This document shows positions 41,901-53,900 of a stretch of DNA of 64,000 nucleotides, in pieces (the stretch's first letter is position 1; each line of letters starts with the position of its first letter). A program made the position numbers and the translations under genes. The notes beneath the pieces were generated by a model that did no database searches, was not told the origin of the DNA, and saw only the letters and a list, made by a program, of their open reading frames with translations. Source of the DNA: Anseranas semipalmata (Eukaryota > Chordata > Aves > Anseriformes > Anseranatidae); the NCBI GenBank assembly GCA_013399115.1, contig VXAA01007203.1, positions 486,657 through 550,656 of the forward strand. Direction: 5' to 3'.

Positions 41901-44900
41901 CGAACTCTCACTAGGGGTCCTTGCCTCCACGGCGCATGGGGCAGATTCATCTTCCCTGCAAAGGTGCCGATGCTCCCCGCTAACCTTGGAGAGGAGAGGA
42001 GGCTCCTCGCTCGCAGACGACGCCAACCCAAGCGCACCACCGCGCTGCCGGGGACCGCAAGCACCGGTCCCAAGGGGCGATGCAGCCGCTGTCACCGGAA
42101 CAGCAGCACAGGGCTTGCCCCAGCCCAGCCACCCTCTCCTGTGGGGGTTTTCTGGCACCCCAAGAGCCAAAACAGCAGCGTGGGGGTGCCCTTGCAATTT
42201 TGCAACGGGAGGAAAAGTGCTTGCTGCTTTGCAAGCATTTTTTTGTGGGAGTTGCATCACATGAAGGCATCAGCCCGGCACCCCTCAGGGCTCCCTGCAC
42301 ACCGGAGGAGGGATGCTCCAAGCCAGGAGAGAGGGAAAGGAGGAAGAGAGCTCTGGCTCCTCCTGTCCCAGCGCACGAGCAGTCGGACGCATGGGGCACA
42401 GCCCCGCTCGCTGCTCCCCAGCCTTAGCATCACTACAGCCAGTAGAGAAAAGCAAGAGAGCAAGGATCCTCCTCGTCCTCCGCCTCAAACCACAAACTTC
42501 ACCTTCTGCCAGCTGTTATAATTAAAAACAAATTACCAGCCTGCTGCAATATTTCACCATCCTTAACTCACCGGCTACCGCGTGCAACTTCCCGACCCGA
42601 GCGGCCGCTTGCCAACGGGAGCGGGCGCTTTGCAACGCGGCTGCCACGCTTGGTTCGTCCCCGCGCCCGGCTCCTGCTGCTCAGCCCCCTAAATGCAAAA
42701 TTTACTTACTGCTCCGTGCAGTATCGATCCTGCTGCTCACCCGTCTCATCCCAGTCCTGCTGGTTCGAGTGTCCCCAAACCAATATTTACCATTCTGCAA
42801 TAACCGCAGCCGACGCTATACGGAAAAGTCCCTTTCCCTGAAGGGCACGTTAGGGTTTTAACTAAATTGGCTCACTTGAGGAAAAGAGAGAGGGAGAAAT
42901 AGAGGGAGGGAGAGGAGGGGGAAGCAGAGAGGAAAGAAAACAAAGGGTGCTTTAAAAGAGAAGAGTTTATTTTTAATTGTGTTTTAACTGCAGACATTAA
43001 CATAAAGGACAGGGCTCTGGGGCTATCTTTTTTGTTGGTGGTGGTGTGACCGTAAATGATTCCCTTAATGTAGTTTTTGATATAGAGCCCAAATTAGCTC
43101 TAATAAAAAGGGATAATAAAGCCAGCTCTTATACAAAAATAAACTCCTCCTAGCTGTCAAGCCTGAGCCATTATCAAGAGGAAGCAGCACTCTCATTTCA
43201 ATTAACCTTGTTTGCACCCCACTACGTCCACACAAATAACAATAACATTAATTCAAGGCACTGGTGCGGTGCGTCCATATTAGACAGCTTTGACTATGTA
43301 CACGCTTTGGAGCCAGCAGCTAATGAACCCGAAACTCAACGTGAATTTCCAAATTGCTCACAACAGAGTTTTGAAGCTCTATTAGGGAGAAAAATGCTGA
43401 TTCTTTTCGAGTTCCTCAAGGGGAAAAGCTGTTGTAGCAGCAGCAGGCGGCTGCCCGAGTCCTAGCCTCTCGCTAACCTTCAGTCACAAACCCATTCATT
43501 CAGATTTACCGGTTCCTCTCAATCACGGGGATGTGCCGGAGGCTCTGCCCCGCTGCACAGAAAACCCCACGCAGAGCTTCTGTGGCTGCTCCTCAGCTGA
43601 GGGCTTTGTGCAAAGTCTCCTACAGGGTGAAAATCCCCAAGCTCCAGGTTCCCCTGTCCTCCCGGCAAGGTCCCCACAGTTATTCCACTGCCGGAGGGGC
43701 AGTTTTGGTTTTGACGTCATCTACAAGGCATGGTGCCCATCTGGAGCAGTGCTCTGCTCTGGGGCAGCCAGCGGAGAGCATCCTTGGACCAGGACCACGG
43801 CTGGAGAACACGCTGGGGAAGGAAAGGATTCGGCTGTTTAGGCTCTCTGCTGGCTCACTACTGTAACAGCTGAATCCACACAGCCTCCCTGTATAAAACA
43901 CAGGGACTGTCCCCAGTTCTCAATGGGGAAACTGAGGCACGGCACACACACACACACAGGTTGAGCAAGAGTTTTGTCCTCAAATCAAGAGCTTAGCCCC
44001 GCAAGCCCTGCTCCTTCTCCTCCTGGACTAGGCACAGGGCCCAATTCCGGTGACTTCCCACCAAGGTGGGACACACAATGACAACACCCTAATGCTCCCT
44101 CGATGGTACCCTGAATGTCTGGGTGCCCCCCACAAAGTGAAACTGAGAACAAACTAATGGGGCTATCAGCAAAACCTTGGGCACCGCTCAGGAACCCCTG
44201 GCCAACACATCTTTGTCGCTGGGCACCAGGAGACCATAATTAACCCTATTAAAACTCCAACTCGAATAGCTCAAAATAAGCCCCCCGTTCATCCTGCACC
44301 CGAGGATCTGCCCGGCAAAACCTGCGAGTGGGGAAAACGCTGCCAAATGACTTCACCTGTCTTCCTCCCGCGGTTGATAAATGAGGCTACCACCACCTCT
44401 GCTGGTAATCACCCGGGTTAACAGGGAGCTGCAGGAGCTGAAGAGCAGAGTCGCCTCTCGCTTTGGGCAGCCGGCTCCCCGTGGCTATAAATCACCCTGA
44501 GCAGGCTTGAACTCCGCAGAGGAGCTTGTTTCTCTTCCAGCCCGTGCTGACGACAAGCATGGGGCAAGCGGAGACCTCTGAACCGCTCCGGGGTGCCTGA
44601 TCCTGCGAAAAATAATCCTCCTTCCCTGCAGAGCGTGATGTGCGTGGCTAGAAACACCTGCTCCAAAAATACTTGTTACTGAGTCGCGTCAGAGGGCTGG
44701 CACCTGCCTGCTCGTACGTAGGCTCGTTGATGTCACCGCTCAGCCTGCGCTCAGACAGTGCTTCGGGAGCTGCGGACCACGCGTGCCAGCTAAGGACGAA
44801 GGCGAGATGGGCAGAGGCCTCCCGTGGGGCCCCTTTGGCTATCTCTAACTTCCAATTCTCACGCAGGTTTTTGCTCTGGGACCAGAACCAGGCTCCAATG

Positions 44901-47900
44901 CCTGCTGAAATACCCAGGACCACTTAACTCACTGGGACAGCTGGAAGCTGATCAGCCCACGCGGGGGGGATCAGCACCAGTCCTTCGGCTCAGAGACGTG
45001 GGCAGCAGGTCGCGTGCTGCTGGCAGGGCTTGCACATGCGTTATTCCAGTGTGAAGAAGTCGCTGGAACCAGCAGTGTTTTTTAAAACCATCTTAGCCCG
45101 ATGTCCACTCCAAATTTGTGTTAATTATAACAATTCTGGATATGCCGACAGCCACACAAACAGCCAGTCCCTTCGCAAACCTTTCTTCTTTCTTGGCTTC
45201 TTTCATTCTGAAGTCTCACTACATGTTATAGGAAAAAAAACAACTTCAAACAGCCCTCCTTTCTTCTATCAGTTCTCGTCCCCATCCTTCCTCGGCGTGC
45301 CATGACTCAGGGAGCACAGCTGTCCCCAGTCTATCTTCTCTACTTTATATACTCCTGATTAAGTGACTCTGAAGAGAGACATGTAAAAAACATATGGTGC
45401 TTTGTGTCTCGCTCAGAGCAACTCTGCTCACCACCAGCATAACTTATGAGCTCCTCGCTGACAACAAGCGTGCCGTACACAGACAGGGGGAAAAGGAGAC
45501 GAGAAAACTGCATGCCCAAAGGCAGACACTTTAGGAAAAGGTCCTGTTTCAGATGCTGATGAGAGCCAGTTCCCCATGGGTTAAATCCGTTACAGGCAGT
45601 AATTGCACTGTGATTTACCTACACAGAATCACAGAATTGCAGAATCACAGAATCTTTTTGGTTGGAAGAGACCTTCAAGATCACTTAGTCCAACCTAAGA
45701 CCTAACACTAACAATCCCTCCACTAAACCATGTCTCCAAGCTCTGCATCCAAACGTCTTTTAAATACATCCAGGGATGGTGACTTGACCACTTCCCTGGG
45801 CAGCCTGTTCCAATGGCTCACAACCCTTTCAGTAAAGAAGTTTTTCCTAATATCTAACCTAAACCTCCCCTGTTGCAACTTCAGCCCATTCCCCCTCGTC
45901 CTATCACTTGACACATAGGAGAAGAGGCCAATCCCCACCTCGCTACAGCCTCCTTTAAGGTACCTGTAGAGAGCGATCAGGTCGCCCCTGAGCCTCCTCT
46001 TCTCCAGACTAAACAACCCCAGCTCCCTCAGCCGCTCCTCGTAGGACTTGTTCTCCAGACCCCTCACCAGCTTCGTTGCTCTTCTCTGGACCTGCTCCAG
46101 CACCTCCATGTCCTTCCTGGAGTGAGGGGCCCAAAACTGAACACAGGACTCGAGGTGCGGCCTCACCAGAGCCGAGTACAAGGGGACAATCACTTCCCGA
46201 GTCCTGCTGGCCACACTGTTCCTGATACAAGCCAGGATGCTGTTGGCCTTCTTGGCCACCTGAGCACACTGCTGGCTCATATTCAGCCTACTATCAACCA
46301 ATACTCCCAGGTCCTTCTCTGCCAGGCAGCTTTCCAGCCACTCATCCCCCAGCCTGTAGCGCTGCTTGGGGGGGTTGTGCCCCACGTGCAGGACCCGGCA
46401 CTTGGCCTTGTTGAACTTCATACAGTTGGCCTCGGCCCACCAGTCCAGCCTATCCAGATCTTCCTGCAGAGCCTTCCTACCCTCTAGCTGATCAACACAC
46501 GCACCCAGCTTGGTGTCGTCTGCAAACTTGCTGAGGGTGCACTCGATCCCCTCATCCAGATCATTGATGAAGATATTGAATAGAACTGGCCCTACACGAT
46601 GCTGTGGACAGGGGACTGAGGACAGTGATCACAGAATCACAGAATGGCTGAGGTTGGAAGGGACCTCTGGGTCCATCTGGTCCAACCCCTGCTCCAGCAG
46701 GGCCACCTACAGCAGGGTGCTCAGGACTACATCCAGGTGGCTTCTGAAGATCTCCAAGGAGGAGACTCCAGCACCTCTCTGGTGCCTGTGCCAGGGCTAC
46801 ATCACCCGCACGGCACAGAAGTGCTTCCTGGTGTTCAGAGGGAACCTCCTGTGCTCTGGTTAGTGCCCATTGCCTCTTTTCCTGGCACTGGGCACCAGTG
46901 GAGCAGAGCCTGGCTCTGTGCTCTCTGCACTCTTCCTTCAGGTGATGCACCCTTCAGGTGATGCACCCTTCCTCTCCAGTGACACTCAGCTGGAAGGGAG
47001 TGGAGAGAAGAAGGTGCTACGAGGGCAATTCACAAGGCATGAGCTAAATAACCAAAGCCTGGAGGCAGTGCTTCCAGGTCTGGTGCAGCTTGTGCAAGCC
47101 CCAGTCCCTGCTGTGCCCCAGGCACAGCTGTGAAAGCTTTGACAAAGCCACTTTCAACAAACAACGTGCCAAAACCACAGCCAACAGGGCCACAGGCTCA
47201 TCACGTACCATGAGGAAAGACTGAGCCTCATGGCCTTCTCGAGGAAAACCAGTTCTCATTCCTATCCTGGCTTCTGGCATCTCCACCCCAACAGCAGAGC
47301 CGGTCACAAACCATTCCCCATGCAGCAACCCCGCTCTGGTTTTATTTTTAATACCCCAGTGGGATCAACCTTCCTGCTTCTTTCTGGGTGATGCTTTGGC
47401 TGTAGTAATGTTCCTGCAAATCCGTCCAGAGCTGCAATGTAAATACGTGCTTGACACACATCCCAGCTCAGTGAAGGACCTGCAGCCACACTTAACCTTC
47501 AGCACCAACCTCGCCTCAGCTGAAAAGCATGAGGTCTCCAAAGCTACGTCCAACTGGAAACCCTAGCCACTGAACCGAGGTTAACCTGCTAAATTGTCAA
47601 CTGATAATAACTAAAAGAAAACCTAATTATTTTTCCACCTGGCTCTGTGTAATAAAACCACAGAGCCCCCAAATACACCAAGCAGGATGAAAACGACGAT
47701 GAAATCAAAAGCTGTTCTGCCACAGAGTTTCACTGCCTGGCTTTTTAGAAAGGTTAATTTATGCCTCAAAGCTCCCGGATGCTGTAACATCGTCCTTGTT
47801 CGACCCCAGCGTGGGGTGATTTGGAAGGAAGGGTGATCTGGCGAAGGTAACTAAAGGATTAGATGTAGTAAACACTGCTCCCCTGCTCCTTCTGTCTGAT

Positions 47901-50900
47901 CACTGGAGTTTAAGTACTCCTTAACCCAGCACATGTTATTGATACTTCCAGCAGCCCCAGGTGCTCTGGTTTCCAATCCGCTGCTTAACACACTAATCTA
48001 CTGATTCACCACGCTGGTTTAAGAGGCACACTCTGCTCCCATTATAAGCTCTGACCCCGTAATGAGCCTGAACAGCTTGGCAAGCAAACTACAGATGAAC
48101 TCTATTTGAAGCACTCTATAATGTAGACTTCCCTACAACCATCATAAATGCTGCCTCTGTAGGTCAGCTCTCTAATAAAGCTGTGGCGAGCTCATTAGGA
48201 AGCCATACAGACCTTGTCTTTGGAAACTTTGTGGGAAAATGGGCACTTCCCGTCCGTCTTCTTGCACGTGCCACGGAGAAACCTGCCAATAGACCAGAGG
48301 GAGAGGGCTGAGTGCGAGATCAGGTGGGTCACAAAATGCAGCTTTTTAACATTGAGTCTCTTCCTTGCGGAATACACACACAAATGTACAGACCGCTGCA
48401 GAGTTCACTGTTAAAGCCCATAACACGCCCTAAATCAGTATGTGTCTTTCCCCCTTTCCTGACAGATTTTGCTCTTTCACTATATTTGGCTGCTTATTAG
48501 TAGGCAGAGCAAGATACAGAACCACAGAATGGCTGAGGTTGGAAGGGACCTCTGGGTCCGTCCAGTTCCCCCCCAGCCCCAGCAGGGCCCCCCAAGCTGG
48601 TGCCCAGCACCACGTCCAGGCGGGTCTGGAGATCCCCAAGGAGGAGCCCCCAGCCCCTCGCTGGGGCCTGGGCCAGGGCTCCGGCACCCGCCCGGCACAG
48701 AAGCGCTGCCTGGGGGCCAGGGGGAGCCTCCCGGGCTCCAGGCTGGGCCCGGGGCCTCCGCTGCTGGCCCCGGGCACCACTGCGCAGAGCCCGGCTCCGG
48801 CCTCTCGCCCCTCCCTGCAGGTAGGGGGGGGCGTGGGGGAGCTCCCCCGGAGCCCCCTCCTCTCCAGGCCCAGCAGCCCCAGCTCCCGCAGCCTCTCCTC
48901 CCAGCACAGGGGCTCCAGGCCCTCCCGCACCTCGGGGCCCTGCGCTGGGCTCTCCCCAGCCTGCCCAGCTCCCTCTGGTGCTGGGGGCCCAGCGCTGGGC
49001 CCAGCACTCCAGGTGAAGCCCTGTACCAGGAGGTTCAGAGATGGTGTCCCCAGGTGCTGGGTGAAGCACAAGAAGACCAACTCTGTGCTTGGGGGAAGTT
49101 CAGGTGCAAGTGGCAAAGAAACAGGAGGAACAGAGACAGGCACACAGGAGAAACCAAGATCCCAAAGCACATGAAGGCATTCAGAAGTATTCCTAGGAGC
49201 TACCACAGTGACAGCAGATTAATAAAATACATTTGGGGAGAGCTCTGAACCCCCACAAAAGCAGACTCCATGTACACATGCTCCAAGCTGCACAGTCTTG
49301 CAGGGGAGTGCTGGAGCACAAAATATGCTCTTGGCTTTATTTATAAAACTTGGGTACATTTAGAGCTGAGCATGGAGAAGTTCATAAAACAAAAATCAGA
49401 TTGGTATGAATGAGGTATAAATAGGAACATACAGATGTGAAAAACATTTGGTTCACAGCAGCTAGATTTGCAGATCACTGCAACAACAGCATAGCTACAT
49501 GCAGCTCCTCATTAAAGGACACCCTAAAACAAAAGCAGAGTGAATAAATTAAGGGATGATGACAGAAAGACAAAGAATGGGATTGGAGCTATAAGGCACC
49601 AGGATAAGGAGGCACAAGACCAGGAGTAAACCAGCGCAGTTGTCTAGTGATTCACAGAAGTGGGGCTGGATGGAGACTCAAAACAGCTCAAGCAGTAGCA
49701 ATTCCTAAACTGTGCAAGGAGCACAGCCAAAAACCAGATTTGGTCCCCAAAAGAAGAAGAACAAAGGAGTCAAAATGAAGACTCAGTAGCCGGCATCCCT
49801 TATCCTCTGTGCCACCAGAAGTAATCCTGACACCTTGGGCACATATGACTTGGTGCTCATGAGGATGCGTTATGAGTGCCAGCAAGCAAAATCAGTTTTA
49901 AAAAAAAAATCACCTTTCCCTCCTGTCTGGTCTCCCATTGAGCTTTGTGCAACCCACCAATGATTTCTAGCACAGCAGCAATTTTAAGGAGAAATTACTC
50001 TAAGAGTTCATCAGTGGAGTTGGCTTTTCTACGCTTTTTAAACGACTAATAATATAGTTTAATCAACCGTTGGGCAGGTATAATGAGCTGGCTACATTAA
50101 TCAGTTCTCCTGTAATAAATTACCAAGTCTCTTGGCTGCATGGCGTCACAGGCTGAAGGATTCAAACCTGTTGCACGGATCTGAGCCGGTCTGTGCAACA
50201 CTTCAGCTCCAAACTAGCCAACGGGTCTCTGAGAAGCGCTGGTAGACGGAAATCGCCTGGTGCACAGCGAGGGCAGACCCTTGGATCATTCAGCTGAAAC
50301 CCAGGCTACTCTGACATCCACACCATCTGCCCCGTTCACCTCCAACAAGTATTATCCAGAACCCACAGAACAGTTCGTTCGAGTTGGATGGCCTTTTCAG
50401 GGCATGGCTGAATATTTTAGCCTCAAATTCCACCTTGCAAACTCTGATGGCATTCTCAACCTGACAGTAGTAACTAATGGCTAAGGATTATTATTCTGAT
50501 TATATTTAAGAAATGCTGATTTGATCTTACTACAAATTCTTAAAACACAGAACACTATATGATACTTTATTTTTATTTTTTTTTTATCTTTTTAGAGCTT
50601 CTGTAGTATGACATGGAAGGTTGCTTAGCAGACATAACCGTACTGGTGATAGTATCCACCTCCAAAATGTGAAGTAAATATTTCTGTAGTCCCTATAGGA
50701 TGCACAAAACATACAAAGCATGTATACTTAGAGTCTGGTGCAATACTTCATTAGCATGAACAGGTGTAAAATGTTGTGTAAATTCAGAAAAAAATTACCA
50801 GAAGAGATTAAATAGATCAAGATTCTCCTGTCTGACAAGTCTGGATAGAAAGGGAAGACTATATTATATAGAGTTATAAATCATTCCTAGAAGGTGATTA

Positions 50901-53900
50901 GGGAATTATTATCCTATTCTTCTCACAAACGAGGAAGTGCCTAACGCAGTAGTCAAGCAGCCAGTTGAAGAAGCATTTTTCACGCAGCGCATAATTCAGT
51001 TACGCAACCCAATGCCATAAACATGTGTTAAAGAAAGCACAAAATACATTCATAGAAGAAGAGAATTGCTGGCTATTATAAAATGGTTTGGTGGCAACCT
51101 CTAGCAACTGAAAACACTACCAGGCAGCAGGGTTTCACTGCTAGAAGCTGAGAGATCCCAGGCAAAAGAAAAAGGCCTTCTCTGTGAGCCTTATCTTGTC
51201 CTCCTCCTGGAGGTACCTACCAACCCAAGAGCATTGGGCAGACCCTGGGCCTGACCCAGCACAGCAGTTCTCATGTTCTTACATCTGTGTTATCAGGATG
51301 TTTCCCTGCAAAGTATCACGTGAGCAAGCACCAAAGCCAACCGACGGCCCAGTGACGGGTCAAAGCATGCGGTCACTGCATCCATCCATACCTGGTGCAG
51401 ACGGCCACCTTCTCTGGATCATGGATGTACGGGCAGTTCTCCCCGCGATTACACTTGCCAAAGCGGTTGTAGTACATACAGTATTCCTTCTTCTTCTCTT
51501 TCTTCTGCTTGGCTTGACGAATGATGGCCAAACTCCGCTGAACAGCACGGCTAAACGGAGCAAGGTAGACAGGTTCAGGTAACATTTCCAATTTCAATGC
51601 AACAATGTCACACGATGACATAGAGAAAACAGCACCCAAAATCACAGAGAAGCCTGAGAAAACAGGTCTACAGCACCCAAAATCACAGAGAAGCCCAAGT
51701 TCCACTTTGAAAAGAGACTGAGATATTCAGAAAATCCGTACTGGGCCATAAGCTCTTAGATCTTTTTGATTTTTGGACAAGTTCACCCTGAATCTTTAAA
51801 AATCTGCAGGATGAGGCCAATTTCCTAGGAAACTTCTGCGTTTGGTACAGAATAGCCCTGTGCTTTGAGCGACCTGATCTAGTGAAAGGGAGGTTGAATT
51901 AGAAAATCTTCAGGGGTCCTTTCCAACCCACGCTGGAAAGCACCTCTGCAGAAGAAGACCTGGGAACCCTGGGGAACAGCAAGGCATCGAGTTGTCAGCC
52001 AGGTGCCTTTGTGATAGAATAGAACAGAATAGTTCAGTTGGAAGGGACCTTCAAAGATCATTCAGTCCAACTGCCTGGCCACTTCAGGGCTAACCAAAAG
52101 TTAAAGCATATTAATGAGGGCATTGTCCAAACGCCTCTTGAACACTGATGGGCATGGGGCATCAACCCCCTCTCTAGGAAGCCTGTTCCAGTGTTTGACC
52201 ACCCTCACAGTAAAGAAAATGTTCCTAATATCCAGTCTGAACCTTCCCTGGTGCAGCTTTGTGCCATTCCCACATATCCTATCATTGGTCACCAGGGAGA
52301 AGGGACCAGCACCTCCCTTTCCATTTTCCCTCCTCAGGAAGTTGTAGAGAGCAACGAAGTCGCCTCTTGGCCTCCTTTCCTTCAGACTGGACAACCCAAG
52401 TGTCCTCATCCTCTCCTCCTAGCAGAGATCATGATGCCAATCACATTCTGGGCTCTCCAAGCAAGAATGCAGCTGGGAGGATGAAGGAGGGGATCTATCC
52501 CCTCTACTTGGTACTTGTGAGACCACAGTGGCATACCAGGTCCAGTTTGGGGCTCCAAGTACAACATGGACAGTGGAGGACGGCACTGAGTCCAGTGAAG
52601 GGCCACCAAGACAGTTGGGGCTGGAGCACAGAACACTTGAGCAGAGGCCCTGAACTGATTTGCTCACCCAGGAAAAGATGAAGGGGGATCTTATTGTCCT
52701 CTGTGACTGTTTATGGGATGGTACAGAGAACGTGGAACCAGACCTTCTCAGAGATACGGTGTAAGGATAAGAGACCCTTTGGTGCAAGAGCCCATACAGA
52801 GACCATCAGAGATCCCTCCATGAACGTGACAGTCTCTGATGACTTTGTGAGCATGGAAAGAGCTCCCTGCAGTTTTTAGGAATACAGTGAGGCAGAAAAT
52901 ATCCTCTCCTGTGCTGGGCTCACGCAGCACAGGCTGCAAACACTGAGCAACTCAGAGGGTACATCAGCACTGCACTCCCCAGGGCTATTCAAGGGCTTCA
53001 AGCGAGCACCTGCTTGTGCACCTCAATGAACGAGGGCCTATGTGACGGCTGCAGAAACACAAGGTAACACCAAATATCAGAAAAACTCTGTATTAATTGC
53101 CTGGTACCACTAGAAGTTACTTAAGGATATCAAAAGTTACTTAGCACACATTTTCCATAAGCTTGCAGTTGAAGAAGTGATTGCCCAGCAGCTATAAAGC
53201 TGTATGGGACCAGGGGGAAGAGGAGGGGCATTGAGGTCTGGGCTCATACGACACGGAGGGCCCATTTGATCTCTCTGAGCAGATAATTAGATGGTACAGC
53301 ACAGTCACCTCGAGTTTGCAGAGGACATGGTACTCTGGATGGGGGCACACAAAGCCACTCACCTTAGATTCCCTTGGTAGTTGTATGTATTGCTTCCTCA
53401 GAGCCTAAGAATAACTATATAAATATATGATTGTTCTATAGATATATATAACAGATAAATACTATATAATATTTTTTTCCACAGTCTTAGTCCTCCTGGT
53501 GCGAGAGCCACAGGCCCGAGGGTCACAGTAGCATTACCCACGATAAACACTTGCTCAAGGAAACTATTTTAGGGTGGAATGCCCATTTTTACCTCTTTAA
53601 CCATTGACCATCTGCAGCTCTTGAGTTAAAATGTATTAAGAAAAAGACAACTTCATACAGCCAAAATGCTGAATATGAAAGCCCCTCTCCAGCCCACTCT
53701 GGTTCAGTGTCAGCAATGCCACCACCTCTTTCGTTATGAAAGGCCTGTTGGGACAGCAAGCTCTGCCACATTTGCCTCTTGGTACCCATGGTGTTTCCAA
53801 GGCTAATGCAAGGCAAGCCACTATATGGCATGGAAAGCATTTAGAAAAAGAATATTTCCTTGCTAAAATTGTCATATTGATAAAGGGCTCTCCCATAGTC

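Larger units (their letters stand above)
41569..48212 (-). other. ZC3H3 intron, 6.6 kb
   Basis: Phase 0. It holds two minus-strand CR1 copies in a row at 45622-46975, a CA microsatellite at 43941-43958 and a CpG-rich patch at about 42575-42670. Confidence 0.85.
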
